A DNA stretch of 64,000 nt from positions 314,808 to 378,807 of the forward strand of contig JBHIYN010000003.1 of assembly GCA_041984235.1 (NCBI GenBank). The letters are read 5' to 3'. How positions within the stretch are numbered: position 1 is the first letter of the stretch; every line of letters begins with the position of its first letter. The position numbers and the translations under genes are program-made. Source of the stretch: JBHIYN01 sp041984235. Its GTDB lineage: Bacteria > Pseudomonadota > Gammaproteobacteria > Ga0077536. Under the pieces are notes generated by a model. It saw nothing but the letters and a program-made list of their open reading frames with translations. It was not told the DNA's origin and did not search any database. Shown here one piece after another: positions 18,307 through 27,713 of this stretch.

Positions 18307-18421
18307 GTATCCGTCTCGCTAACAGGATAACGCGAAATCTAGCATACTTTCTTTAGATTAGTAAGTTAGAGTAGTTATCTAATCCTAGATCTACTATGAG
18401 GTCCGGCTCCTCGGGTCGGGC
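18307..18421. other. AT-rich intergenic block upstream of the outer-membrane barrel gene
   Basis: The 115-base gap between the TPR gene and the barrel gene (both on the minus strand) contains an AT-rich core, about 18335-18402, with several TAGATTA/TCTAATC-type motifs. It resembles the block at 13400-13617, and together the two bound a three-gene cassette. It should hold the minus-strand promoter of the barrel gene; no convincing -35/-10 pair could be fixed. Confidence 0.45.
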
Positions 18422-20809
18422 TCAGCCGGAACCCTGCGAGAGCGATTCCAATACCGCCCGCGCCTCTTCCGCCCCGCGGAAGTCGATGTTCGCCTCCAGC
18501 GCCCGGGCCAGGTGCTCGCGTGCGGCGACGGCATTGCCGCTGCGATGGTGGGCCATGCCGAGGTGATAGTGCAGCAGGGTCGCATCGGGCGCCGCCTCCA
18601 CTGCCCGTTCCAGGAACAGCACCGCCTGCTTGTAGTCACCGAGGCGGTATTCGACCCAGCCGATGGTGTCGAGATAGGCCGCCTGGTTGCTGTTACGCAG
18701 CGGCTGCACCAGCTCGCGTGCGCGCTTCCAGCTCGCCTCGTCGTCGCGGTACTCGGCCAGCAGCATGGCGAGATTGTTGGCCGCCAGCTCCGAATCGGGC
18801 TGCTCCGCGAGGATCGCCTCGTACTCGGCCATGGCGGCATCCAGGTCGCCGCTCTGCTCGAGGTAGGCGGCGAGACTGGTGACCAGCAGCGGCGAGCCGC
18901 CGGTCGCCTCTATGCCGGCCTTCATGAGGGTGATAGCCTCGTCGCGGCGTTCGTCGAGAACCATCACCGAGGCCAGGTTGCGGTACGGAATGGGCCAGCT
19001 CGGGCTTTGCTTGCGCGCCTGCTCGAACTCGGCCTCGGCGGCGGCGAGGTCCTTGTCGGCCGCGTACAGCTCGCCGAGCAGGTTGTGCGCCACGAAGTGC
19101 TCCGGTTGGGTCGCGATCACTTCCTGCAGGCGCTTCTTGGCATCGTCGCGGCGCTCCAGCGCGGCGTAGCTGCGCACCAGCTGCGAGAGCGGCTGGATGG
19201 CGCGCGGCGAGCGGTCCAGCGCCGACTCGAACTCGCCGATGCTGGCCTCGAACTCACCCTTGGCCTGGCGCACCAGGCCGGCGAAATAGTAGCCCTTGAC
19301 GTCGTTCGGCTGCGCCCGCTTGATCTGCTCGGCGATCTCGAGCGCGGCGTCCATCTCCTTGCGGAAGACCATGATCTTGAACTTGCCCTCCAGCGCGAGC
19401 CCGTCGTTGGGATTGCGCTGGAGAATGTCGTCGAGCGTGGCCAGGGCGTCGTCCACCCGGCCGTCGGCGGCATACTGGTTGGCCAGGTCGAGCCCGATCA
19501 CGCTCGCGCCGGGATTGGCCTCGATGCCGCGCTTGAGCACGTCCAGCGCGAGCTCGGGCTCGCCGTTGGCCTGGTGCGCGCGCGCCAGCAGGCGTACCGC
19601 CGCGACGTTGGTCGGCTCGTCACGGATCACCGTGCGCAGGTCGGCAATGGCGCCCGTGGCGTCGCCGTCGTTCAGCAGCAGCGTGCCGCGCAGGGTCAGG
19701 GCCTCGCTCGCGCGCGGGTTCTCCTCGAGCACCTCCTCGACCAGCCTGCGGGCGGCTTCGAGGTCGTTCTGGCGCGTGCGGATGACGGCCAGGCGCGACT
19801 TCGCCTGCAACAGGTCCGGCCCTTCGTCGAGCTCGTCGATCACGCCCTGGTAGACCGCGGCCGCCTCGTCCAGGCGCTGCACGGCCTCGTAGATCTTGCC
19901 GAGCGCGAATCTGAAGCGGCGCTCGCCGGGCTCCGCGGCAATCATCTTCTCGAGCTCGGCGATCGCCTGGTCGACGCCCTGGGTACCGGACAGGTACTCG
20001 ACGTAGGCCAGCTTGGCCGTATGGTCGGCGGGGAAGTCCGCGACCGCCTTGCGCAGCACCTCGCCGGCCTCGTCCTCGCGCTCGAGGCTGAGCAGGAAGC
20101 GCGCGTAGGCGCGCCGCAGGGCGAAATCGCCCGGCTTCAGCTTGACGACCTCGGCGAAGGCGGCACTGGCCTGGTCCGGGCGCCCGGCACGGGCAAAGAC
20201 GCGCGCCAGGTTGACCCTTAACGCCATCTCCTCCGGGTGCGCCTCGATGGCGCGCTCGAGCATGGCAATGCTGTCGTCGACCCGCCCCTCGACCAGCAGC
20301 AACGACGCCAGCAGCGAGGCGCCCTCGGCATTGTTCGGATCGATCTCCAACACCCGCTCGGCCAGGCGCCGGGCCTCTTCGCGATCGCCGGCGCGTGCGG
20401 TAACCCCGGCCAGCAGCATCATGCCTTCGACGTCGTCCGGCGCGCTCGCCAGGATCTTCTCGGCATGCTCGCGGGCCTTGTCGTCGGCGCCGCTCAGCAG
20501 GTAGAGCCGCCCCATGTGCAGCAAGGCGCCACGATGGTCGTCCTTCTCGCCAAGGATTGCCAGGTACTGGCGTGCTGCGCCCTGCCAGTTCTCGAGCTTC
20601 TCCAGCGTCTCGGCCAGTGCGAAGCGCGCCTCCAGGTCCTTGGGATCGATCTGCAGGACGTTCTGAAACTCGAGCCGCGCCTTCTCGTAGTTACCGGCCG
20701 TGAACAGGTCGCGGCCCTTGTTCATGTAGGCGGTCTTGCGGTCCTCCGCGCCGCCGCAGGCGACCAGCAGAACGACCAGGAGGGATATGAGGATAGGCTT
20801 GATTTTCAT
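18422..20809 (-). CDS. prsT: PrsT-like TPR lipoprotein of exosortase/EPS systems
   Basis: This 795-residue protein begins with a lipoprotein signal (lipobox LVACGG, Cys at about residue 18) and is then built almost wholly of tetratricopeptide repeats, with spaced motifs such as AGNYEKARLEFQNVLQIDPK and LGDYKQAVLFLERAVEAAPD. Size, lipobox and repeat content match PrsT, the TPR lipoprotein of PEP-CTERM/exosortase EPS loci. It is thought to act as an outer-membrane or periplasmic scaffold for polymer export. It ends the minus-strand EPS arm, 119 bases after fcl. The prsT symbol is by family resemblance. Confidence 0.75.
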   Translation of the reverse strand: MKIKPILISLLVVLLVACGGAEDRKTAYMNKGRDLFTAGNYEKARLEFQNVLQIDPKDLEARFALAETLEKLENWQGAARQYLAILGEKDDHRGALLHMGRLYLLSGADDKAREHAEKILASAPDDVEGMMLLAGVTARAGDREEARRLAERVLEIDPNNAEGASLLASLLLVEGRVDDSIAMLERAIEAHPEEMALRVNLARVFARAGRPDQASAAFAEVVKLKPGDFALRRAYARFLLSLEREDEAGEVLRKAVADFPADHTAKLAYVEYLSGTQGVDQAIAELEKMIAAEPGERRFRFALGKIYEAVQRLDEAAAVYQGVIDELDEGPDLLQAKSRLAVIRTRQNDLEAARRLVEEVLEENPRASEALTLRGTLLLNDGDATGAIADLRTVIRDEPTNVAAVRLLARAHQANGEPELALDVLKRGIEANPGASVIGLDLANQYAADGRVDDALATLDDILQRNPNDGLALEGKFKIMVFRKEMDAALEIAEQIKRAQPNDVKGYYFAGLVRQAKGEFEASIGEFESALDRSPRAIQPLSQLVRSYAALERRDDAKKRLQEVIATQPEHFVAHNLLGELYAADKDLAAAEAEFEQARKQSPSWPIPYRNLASVMVLDERRDEAITLMKAGIEATGGSPLLVTSLAAYLEQSGDLDAAMAEYEAILAEQPDSELAANNLAMLLAEYRDDEASWKRARELVQPLRNSNQAAYLDTIGWVEYRLGDYKQAVLFLERAVEAAPDATLLHYHLGMAHHRSGNAVAAREHLARALEANIDFRGAEEARAVLESLSQGSG

Positions 20810-20928
20810 CGACGTACCGAACTGTCAGACGGGCGGGATGCTGCGCTGCGATTGTACATGCGCGCAAGTTAAATTGCTGTAATCAAAGCAGGATTGTGAC
20901 GCAGTCGCGGCAACACGCGCACGTGCAT

Positions 20929-21873
20929 TCAGGCCACGTGGTCGCAGTACCAGGCGTAGGTCGCGCGTATCCCCTCCTCCAGCCCGATGCGCGCCTGCCA
21001 GCCGAGCGCGTTGATGCGGGTGACGTCGACCAGCTTGCGTGGGGTGCCGTCCGGCTTGCCGGGGTCGGTCAGGATGTCGCCGGTGTAGCCCACCACCCGC
21101 GCCACCAGGCGGGCAAGATCGATGATCGCGATGTCCTTGCCGACGCCGATGTTGATCACGCCAGGCTGGTCGAAATGGCGCATCAGGTGCAGGCAGGCGG
21201 CGGCGCAGTCGTCGACGTGCAGGAACTCGCGCAGCGGCGTGCCGGTGCCCCAGATGGTGACGCTGGGCAAGGCGTCGCGGCGGGCTTCGTGAAAGCGACG
21301 GATCATGGCCGGCAGCACGTGCGAGCTGTCGGGATCGAAATTGTCGTTGGGTCCGTAGAGGTTGGTCGGCATCGCGGAAATGAAATGCGCGCCGTATTGC
21401 TTGCGGTAGGCGTCGCACAGGCGGATACCGGCGATCTTGGCGATCGCGTACCACTCGTTGGTCGGCTCCAGCGGCCCGGTCAGCAGCGCGTCCTCGCTGA
21501 TCGGCTGCGCCGCGAGACGCGGATAAATGCAGGTACTGCCGAGGAACAGCAGCTTGCTGACGCCATGGGCGTGCGCCTCGCGGATGACGTTCAGCTCCAT
21601 CATCAGGTTCTGGTAGAGGAAGTCGACCGGGCGGGTGTCGTTGGCGAGAATGCCGCCGACGGTGGCGGCGGCCATGAACACCAGCTCGGGCCGGGTGGCG
21701 GTAAAGAAGCGCGCGACCGCGTCGCCGTCCATCAGATCGAGCTGGGCGCGCGGCGGCGCCAGCACGCGGTCGCAGCCGGCCGCTTCGAGTGCGCGCACGA
21801 TCGCCGAGCCGACCATGCCGCGCGCGCCGAGGACCAGCACCGGCGTCTCGGGCGACAGTACGGCCTCACTCAT
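20929..21873 (-). CDS. fcl: GDP-L-fucose synthase (GDP-4-keto-6-deoxymannose epimerase/reductase)
   Basis: This 314-residue short-chain dehydrogenase/reductase has the NADP site LGARGMVGSAIV near the N-terminus, the family block LLFLGSTCIYP, the catalytic YAIAK (Tyr-x3-Lys) and MPTNLYGPNDNFD. It makes GDP-L-fucose from the product of Gmd. The ATG at 21873 overlaps the gmd end by 8 bases; a longer frame upstream is antisense-like noise within gmd. With manC in the same locus, the GDP-mannose to GDP-fucose route is complete apart from phosphomannomutase, so fucose is a likely EPS component. Confidence 0.95.
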   Translation of the reverse strand: MSEAVLSPETPVLVLGARGMVGSAIVRALEAAGCDRVLAPPRAQLDLMDGDAVARFFTATRPELVFMAAATVGGILANDTRPVDFLYQNLMMELNVIREAHAHGVSKLLFLGSTCIYPRLAAQPISEDALLTGPLEPTNEWYAIAKIAGIRLCDAYRKQYGAHFISAMPTNLYGPNDNFDPDSSHVLPAMIRRFHEARRDALPSVTIWGTGTPLREFLHVDDCAAACLHLMRHFDQPGVINIGVGKDIAIIDLARLVARVVGYTGDILTDPGKPDGTPRKLVDVTRINALGWQARIGLEEGIRATYAWYCDHVA

Positions 21874-22957
21874 AGTAGCGGTACACGTTGAAGCCCTCGC
21901 GGCGGCACATCTCGTCCTTTTCCGCATCGCGCAGATCGGCGTCGACCATTTCCTCGACCAGCGTGTCGAGTCCGATGCGCGCCTCCCAGCCGAGCCGCTC
22001 ACGCGCCTTGGACGGATCGCCGAGCAGGGTCTCGACCTCGGTCGGGCGGTAGTAGCGCGGGTCGACCGCGACCAGCACCCGTCCGCTGGCTTCGTCGATG
22101 CCCTCCTCCGCGCTGCCGGCGCCGCGCCAGGCGATGCGCATGCCGACCCGCGCGAAGGCCTTGACCACGAATTCGCGCACCGAGTACTGCCGCCCGGTGG
22201 CGATGACGAAATCGTCCGGCTCGTCGTGCTGCAGGATGCGCCACATGGCCTCGACGTAGTCGCGCGCGTGCCCCCAGTCACGCAACGCGTCCAGGTTGCC
22301 GAGGTAGAGGCGGTCCTGCAGCCCCATCGAGATCCGCGCCACCGCGCGCGTAATCTTGCGCGTGACGAAAGTCTCGCCGCGAATCGGCGACTCGTGGTTG
22401 AACAGGATGCCGTTGGCGCAGAACATGCCGTAGGCCTCGCGGTAATTCACGCAGATCCAGTACGCGTAGACCTTGGCCGCCCCGTACGGACTGCGCGGGT
22501 AGAACGGCGTGGTCTCGCGCTGCGGCACTTCCTGCACCTTGCCGAACATCTCGCTGGTCGAGGCCTGGTAGTAACGGACCTGCTGCTCCATGCCGAGGAT
22601 GCGAATGGCCTCGAGCAGCCTGAGCGTGCCCAACGCATCGGCATTGGCCGTGTATTCCGGCGTCTCGAACGAAACCGCCACGTGGCTCTGCGCGGCGAGG
22701 TTGTAGATTTCGTCCGGCCTGACCTCCTGCACCACGCGAATGAGGTTGGTCGAATCGGTCATGTCACCGTAGTGCAGGAACAGGTTGCGCTCGGCCTCGT
22801 GCGGATCCTGGTAGAGATGGTCGATGCGCGCGGTGTTGAAGCTCGACGAGCGGCGCTTGATGCCGTGCACGGCATAGCCCTTGCGCGTGAGGAAATCGGC
22901 GAGATAGGCGCCATCCTGGCCGGTGATGCCGGTGATGAGAGCGGTTTTGCGCGGCAT
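21866..22957 (-). CDS. gmd: GDP-mannose 4,6-dehydratase
   Basis: This 363-residue enzyme shows the NADP motif TGITGQDGAYLADFL at the N-terminus, GIKRRSSSFNTARIDHLY, the active-site block STSEMFGKVQEVPQ with the downstream YGAAKVYAYW (Tyr-x3-Lys), and NHESPIRGETFVTRKI. All are family hallmarks. It converts GDP-mannose to GDP-4-keto-6-deoxymannose. The ATG at 22957 was chosen because the MPRKTALITG start is conserved. It overlaps fcl by 8 bases. Confidence 0.96.
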   Translation of the reverse strand: MPRKTALITGITGQDGAYLADFLTRKGYAVHGIKRRSSSFNTARIDHLYQDPHEAERNLFLHYGDMTDSTNLIRVVQEVRPDEIYNLAAQSHVAVSFETPEYTANADALGTLRLLEAIRILGMEQQVRYYQASTSEMFGKVQEVPQRETTPFYPRSPYGAAKVYAYWICVNYREAYGMFCANGILFNHESPIRGETFVTRKITRAVARISMGLQDRLYLGNLDALRDWGHARDYVEAMWRILQHDEPDDFVIATGRQYSVREFVVKAFARVGMRIAWRGAGSAEEGIDEASGRVLVAVDPRYYRPTEVETLLGDPSKARERLGWEARIGLDTLVEEMVDADLRDAEKDEMCRREGFNVYRYYE

Positions 22958-23129
22958 GGGGGATCCTCGTCGAGATCGGGACTGGCGGGCCATCGTGCCC
23001 GTGCCGTTTGCTTAGCGGCCCGAAAACGCAGCGCTGCAGCCGCACCGGCACCACAAGGGGCAGTTTACACGGCTGAAAAACGCCGCCGCCACGGCCGCAC
23101 AGGCCGGTGGCCGGCGCCCGGCCGCGCGC

Positions 23130-24788
23130 TCATCCGGCAACAGCGACGTCGCCGAACGTCAGCCTGAGCGCGAATACCGTCAGCACCACGCACGCGCCCG
23201 CGCGCACCCGCCACAGGCGATCCCGCCACTCCGCCAGCACCAGCTCCAGGGCATAGAACAGCACCAGCGTCTTGATGGCGATCTCCCCGACCAGGGTATG
23301 GGGAAACAGGGTCCGGGTCAGGGTCGGCACCAGCACCGCGATGATGATGATGAGAAAGTCGGTCGGCGTGACGTTGAAGGAACGGTTGTGCCCGAAGCGG
23401 TAGGCGATCAGCACGCTGACGCCGAGCGCCGCAAAGTAGCCGGTCTCCAGCGACAGCAACCCCGGGTCCGAGCCGCGGCCGCCGCACCAGTAATAGACCA
23501 CCGTGGTCAGTGCGACGTAGAGCAGCAGGCGCTCGACCAGCGCCAGCTCGGTGCTGCCGCGGCGCCACACGGCGGCCAGCATGAGGCCCGCCCACAGCAC
23601 CAGGCTGGTGAGGCGGCCGTCACTCGGCACGCGCTCCAGCTCGAGCACCACGAACAGGGCAAACACCGGGATGGAAAACGCTGCGAACAGCGTGGGGACG
23701 CGCGTCAACAAGGCGCTGCGCTTCAGGCGGCCGGCGAATCGCCGCACCGCACTTTCCGGCGCGGTCGCATCCGTGCCTCGCAAGCGCCAGCCATAATGGC
23801 CTGCCGCACCGAAACCGATCGCGAGCGCGCCCAGGACGCCGAGGAAGATACCCATGTTGAGCAGGTCGGACTGGAAGCGACAGAGGAAGGCGAGCGAGAC
23901 CAGGCTCGCCTGCAGGGCGTAGATCACGACCACCGCTTCGTAATGGTCCAGGCCCAGCTTCAACAGCTTGTGGTGAATATGATTGCGATCCGGCCTGAAC
24001 GGCGAACGCCCCTCGATCACGCGCTGTCCCATCACGAGGAACGTATCGATGAGTGGCAACCCGAGCAGCAGCAAGGCCATGGCAGGACTCAGAATCGGAC
24101 TCGCCTGCTGTGTCAGCACGATGACCAGAACCCCGGCCGAAAAGCCGAGAAACTGACTCCCTGCATCGCCCATGAAGACCTGAGCGGGGTGGGTATTGAA
24201 GCGCAGGAAGCCGACGATCGCGCCCATCACCGCCATCGCCAGCAGAACCAGATCGTGATCGCCGGCCATGAACGCGAGCAGCGCCAGCATGCCGATGCTG
24301 AGCAGGGTGGTGCCGCCAGCAAGGCCGTCGAGGCCATCGGCGAGATTGATCGCATTGGTCACGCCGAGTAGCGCGAACACGCTGAGCGCGAAAGCCGGTG
24401 CATGGGGAATCGGATCAATGCCGCCAAACGGTACGTAGTAGATCACCACGTTGCCGTACCAGACGACGATCAGCACCGCGATCAGCTGACCGATGAACTT
24501 GCCGCGGTAATCGAGCGAGCTGCGATCGTCCCACATGCCGAACACGATGATCACGGCCACACCCCACAGGTAGGCGAGCACGAAGCGCGACTGGTCCACC
24601 CATAGCAGAATGGGTGTCACCGCGCCGGCGACCATTGCCAGCCCGCCAATACGCGGAATGGGTATGTCGTGCACCTTGCGCGCGGAAGGCACGTCCACCA
24701 GCGCGTAGCGCTGCGCCGAGCGCATCAGCGGCGGGATCAGCAGCATGCTGATGAACATCGCTGCGATGAAGGCGAAGAAGGCCAGCAT
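23130..24788 (-). CDS. WecA/MraY-like undecaprenyl-phosphate sugar-1-phosphate transferase with a C-terminal membrane extension
   Basis: This 552-residue membrane protein would load the first sugar phosphate on undecaprenyl phosphate to start EPS repeat-unit synthesis. The N-terminal ~330 residues carry the family motifs VPSARKVHDIPIPRIGG, NAINLADGLDGLAGG, VFMGDAGSQFLGF and RNHIHHKLL. The remaining ~220 residues form a second block of about 6-7 membrane segments, not found in E. coli WecA (367 residues), after a basic linker. The ATG at 24788 starts the first helix. It lies 8 bases after the exosortase gene in the same operon. The sugar is probably GlcNAc-like, but not proven. Confidence 0.88.
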   Translation of the reverse strand: MLAFFAFIAAMFISMLLIPPLMRSAQRYALVDVPSARKVHDIPIPRIGGLAMVAGAVTPILLWVDQSRFVLAYLWGVAVIIVFGMWDDRSSLDYRGKFIGQLIAVLIVVWYGNVVIYYVPFGGIDPIPHAPAFALSVFALLGVTNAINLADGLDGLAGGTTLLSIGMLALLAFMAGDHDLVLLAMAVMGAIVGFLRFNTHPAQVFMGDAGSQFLGFSAGVLVIVLTQQASPILSPAMALLLLGLPLIDTFLVMGQRVIEGRSPFRPDRNHIHHKLLKLGLDHYEAVVVIYALQASLVSLAFLCRFQSDLLNMGIFLGVLGALAIGFGAAGHYGWRLRGTDATAPESAVRRFAGRLKRSALLTRVPTLFAAFSIPVFALFVVLELERVPSDGRLTSLVLWAGLMLAAVWRRGSTELALVERLLLYVALTTVVYYWCGGRGSDPGLLSLETGYFAALGVSVLIAYRFGHNRSFNVTPTDFLIIIIAVLVPTLTRTLFPHTLVGEIAIKTLVLFYALELVLAEWRDRLWRVRAGACVVLTVFALRLTFGDVAVAG

Positions 24789-24795
24789 GAACCGG

Positions 24796-26361
24796 TCAGT
24801 CCGGAACGAAATCCGGCAATATCGGCGCAGCAGCCTGTGCAAAAGAGGTCAGCGCAGCATCAGCGACGGCGATGTCCTGTCCGGGCGCGAGCGGCGCGAT
24901 GAGGCGCACCAGGGCGCCGTCGCTACGATTACGCGTTAGCGAATCCCAGAACACGTACCACTTGACGAGATACTCGTTACTCAACACACGACCGCGCTGC
25001 TGAAACCAGTAGTAGACGAGTTGCCGGGAATCGCCGTGACTGATCAGGGCGCGGTTAACGGTAAGCGGCACGTCGTCGATGTCGACATCCTTTACGCGAT
25101 GATCGTCGAGGGACTCGATCACCCATCCGCCGCCCGGCAGACATGATTTAGGCGAATGTGCTGACTGCCCCTTCTTCTGAGAAGCATAGTAGGCAGCGTA
25201 GAAGTTGACCGGCGGATCGCCCTCGCGCATGTAGTCGGCCAGCGCATAGTCGGTCAGCTTGAGCGCCCTGAGGTAAACCTCCTCCAGGCGTCCTTCCCGA
25301 CCGTGCCAGCTACCGACCTCGAGCGGCCAGGCGGCGAAGCTTTCGCGTTCCGGGACCACCTCGTCCCGGCTGGGCAGGGTCTGGGTCGGGACGACCGCGA
25401 GTAGCGTCATAGCGACCAGCACTTTGGCGCTCGAGGGGATCACTCGCTCCTGCCACTGAGCGTCTGGCTCGGCCGCACGGGGCGGGTCGATACCGAAGAC
25501 CTCGCCGAGCGGGCGGCGGTCCCGGCTCAGGCGCATCAGCAGCCACATCTCCAGGAACAGGATTCCGAAGCAAGCCATGAAGATCGCCCAGCCCTCGAAA
25601 TCGTGCAAAAAACCCTCCGCCATCGACTGCCCCCAATACTCGACCATTACGCCGATCACACCAATGCGGAAGCTGTTCATCAGAATCGTGATCGGGATGG
25701 TCGAGAAGAAAATCAGCAGCCTCTTCCACAGCGCGGCATGGTAGAAGTACGCCACAATCACGCCCAACGTCATCAGCGGAAAGAGGTAACGCAATCCGTT
25801 ACAGGCCTCTACGACCTGGAGCTTGTAGTTGCCAAGGTCGATGACGTTGCCCTCCAGGAAAACGCTGATACCGAAGGCGCGGATCACCACAACGCCAATC
25901 TCGGAGGAAAGCAGCTGGAGCTGCGAAGACAGGTTGTTGTAGATGAAATTGGGAAAGGGAACCATGAAAAACAACAGCATCATCGGCACCGCGATGATCC
26001 GAAATGCCGGGGTCCCCAGCCATGCCCACACCCCGCCGACGAGAAACACGACGAAGCCGTACTGGATCACCGCGTAAATGGTGCTCAGCTCGCCGACCAG
26101 GTAGAGCAGCAGCCCTGTAACGGCCGCTCCAAGCCCCAGCCAGGAACTCCCGAATTCCATTTCTCGTAAACGGTCGCCGCGCTGCCAAATCAGATAAAGC
26201 GTGATGACAGGAATGAGAAAGCCATGACTGTACTCCTCGCGGGTCGACCACCACTGGACCATGACCTCGACGCTATCGTAGAAAATCCAGCTGCCGACTC
26301 CGGCCACGAGGGTCGCCAGGATCCAGGCGTTCGCGCCTGTCTTCCAGTAGTTCGTCGTCAC
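24796..26361 (-). CDS. Exosortase fused to an EpsI domain (XrtD-like)
   Basis: This 521-residue protein has about eight membrane helices with the exosortase catalytic set: C187 in VVEACNGLRYLFP, R232 in LMNSFRIGVIG and H253 in FLHDFEGWAIF. The segment REEYSHGFLIPVITLYLIWQ is typical of the superfamily. From about residue 310 an EpsI-type domain follows, with HSPKSCLPGGGW. Exosortases are transpeptidase-like enzymes thought to cut C-terminal PEP- or VPLPA-CTERM tails of exported proteins. The fusion and the EEYSHG block favour XrtD over XrtA, but this is memory-based. The GTG at 26361 has a strong GGGAGAGGG Shine-Dalgarno; ATG 26379 is the alternative. No CTERM substrate is seen in the window. 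Confidence 0.9.
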   Translation of the reverse strand: MTTNYWKTGANAWILATLVAGVGSWIFYDSVEVMVQWWSTREEYSHGFLIPVITLYLIWQRGDRLREMEFGSSWLGLGAAVTGLLLYLVGELSTIYAVIQYGFVVFLVGGVWAWLGTPAFRIIAVPMMLLFFMVPFPNFIYNNLSSQLQLLSSEIGVVVIRAFGISVFLEGNVIDLGNYKLQVVEACNGLRYLFPLMTLGVIVAYFYHAALWKRLLIFFSTIPITILMNSFRIGVIGVMVEYWGQSMAEGFLHDFEGWAIFMACFGILFLEMWLLMRLSRDRRPLGEVFGIDPPRAAEPDAQWQERVIPSSAKVLVAMTLLAVVPTQTLPSRDEVVPERESFAAWPLEVGSWHGREGRLEEVYLRALKLTDYALADYMREGDPPVNFYAAYYASQKKGQSAHSPKSCLPGGGWVIESLDDHRVKDVDIDDVPLTVNRALISHGDSRQLVYYWFQQRGRVLSNEYLVKWYVFWDSLTRNRSDGALVRLIAPLAPGQDIAVADAALTSFAQAAAPILPDFVPD

Positions 26362-26383
26362 CGTGCCCTCTCCCTGCATCACG

Positions 26384-27625
26384 TTACGCGGCCTGCCCGT
26401 GCGCCGATCCGACCACCTGCCGCAGCAACTCGAGATAGGCCGCCGCCAGCCGCCGGCGGTCGAAATGCTGCCGCACGAACGCGTGCCCCTGCTCACCCAA
26501 CCGACGCCTGAGCGTCTCGTCGTCCGCCAACAGGACGACGTTTCGGGTGAGCGCCGCCGCGTCTTCGGGCTGGATAGCCATCCCCGCGCCAGCCTGCTCG
26601 ACGATCTCACGAGCCTCGCCTGCTACCCCGAGCACGATGGGGGTGGCCATGCCCATAGCCTCGAAGATTTTCGAAGGAATCACTGTGCGAAACAGGGGCG
26701 AGTCACGCAGCAGCACCAGGCTGATGTCGGCCGCCGCCCACAAGCCGGGCATGGCCGCCTTCGGTTGCTGTCCGAGCATGACCACGTTACCCAACTTGCG
26801 TTCGTCGCGCAGCGCCAGCAGCCGGTCACGTTCCGCGCCGTCACCGACGAGCAGGAAGACGATGTCTTCACGCTCTCGCAGCGCGGCAGCGGCCTCGAGC
26901 ACGGTTTCGAGATGATGCGCCATGCCATGGGTGCCGAAGTAGGCGGCCACTATACGTTCTCCGAGCCCGTGCTCACGGCGTGCTGGCCCGCCATCCGTAT
27001 GGCAGTCGAACAGCCGCGTGTCCACGCCGTTCTTGATTACCGTGATCTTCTCCGCATCGACACCCGCTTCGATCATGTACCGGGCAAACGAATCGGTGAC
27101 CGGGACGATGTGATCAGCCTTCCGATAGGTGAAAGCCTCAAGCCAGCGCAGCACCGCGATGACTGCACGGTTTCTGATTGCTCCTACCGCCAGAATCGAC
27201 TCCGGCCACAGATCCCGAATCTCGAGCAGCCAGCGTGCGCGCCGGATACGGCTGACGAAATAGCCGGCCAAACCGTTGAAGAACTGCGGCGAAGTCGAGA
27301 TGACGATGTCTGCCGCCGGCAGCCAGGGCGCCGCGGCCACGCAGGATATCAGGTAGGACACGTAATTGAGCGTGCGTCGGCCGAAGCCCTTGTTCGCAGA
27401 AAGAAAAGTCCATAGCCGGACAATCTGCACACCCTCTTCCTCGTCGCGCAGAAACCACCCGTTGCGGTAACCTGGATAAACCTCACCACGCGGGTGGTTG
27501 GGCGCGCAGGTCACGACCGTCACCTGGTGTCCCGCGCGCACCCACTCGCGACAGTGCTCGGCCGTGCGCGATGCCGGCGCGTTGATCTCCGGCGGGAAAT
27601 AATGTGAGAGAAAGAGAATTTTCAT
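26384..27625 (-). CDS. GT4 family glycosyltransferase, WbuB-like
   Basis: This 413-residue GT-B fold enzyme has an N-terminal domain beginning KILFLSHYFPPEINAPASR, as in WbuB-type enzymes that often act on deoxy-amino sugars. The C-terminal donor domain has VIKNGVDTRLF, YFGTHGMAHHLETVLEAAA, FLLVGDGAERDRL and VIPSKIFEAMGMATPIVLGV. It should add one sugar to the lipid-linked repeat unit at the cytoplasmic face. It lies directly upstream of the exosortase gene (22-base gap). Donor and linkage are unknown. Confidence 0.88.
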   Translation of the reverse strand: MKILFLSHYFPPEINAPASRTAEHCREWVRAGHQVTVVTCAPNHPRGEVYPGYRNGWFLRDEEEGVQIVRLWTFLSANKGFGRRTLNYVSYLISCVAAAPWLPAADIVISTSPQFFNGLAGYFVSRIRRARWLLEIRDLWPESILAVGAIRNRAVIAVLRWLEAFTYRKADHIVPVTDSFARYMIEAGVDAEKITVIKNGVDTRLFDCHTDGGPARREHGLGERIVAAYFGTHGMAHHLETVLEAAAALREREDIVFLLVGDGAERDRLLALRDERKLGNVVMLGQQPKAAMPGLWAAADISLVLLRDSPLFRTVIPSKIFEAMGMATPIVLGVAGEAREIVEQAGAGMAIQPEDAAALTRNVVLLADDETLRRRLGEQGHAFVRQHFDRRRLAAAYLELLRQVVGSAHGQAA

Positions 27626-27713
27626 GTCTGGGACAATGCCGCGGATACGGCCCGCACCGCGGTCCGGTGTGCGCGCGATTATACGCCTGCAACATTAAGC
27701 TCCTTTGACACGT

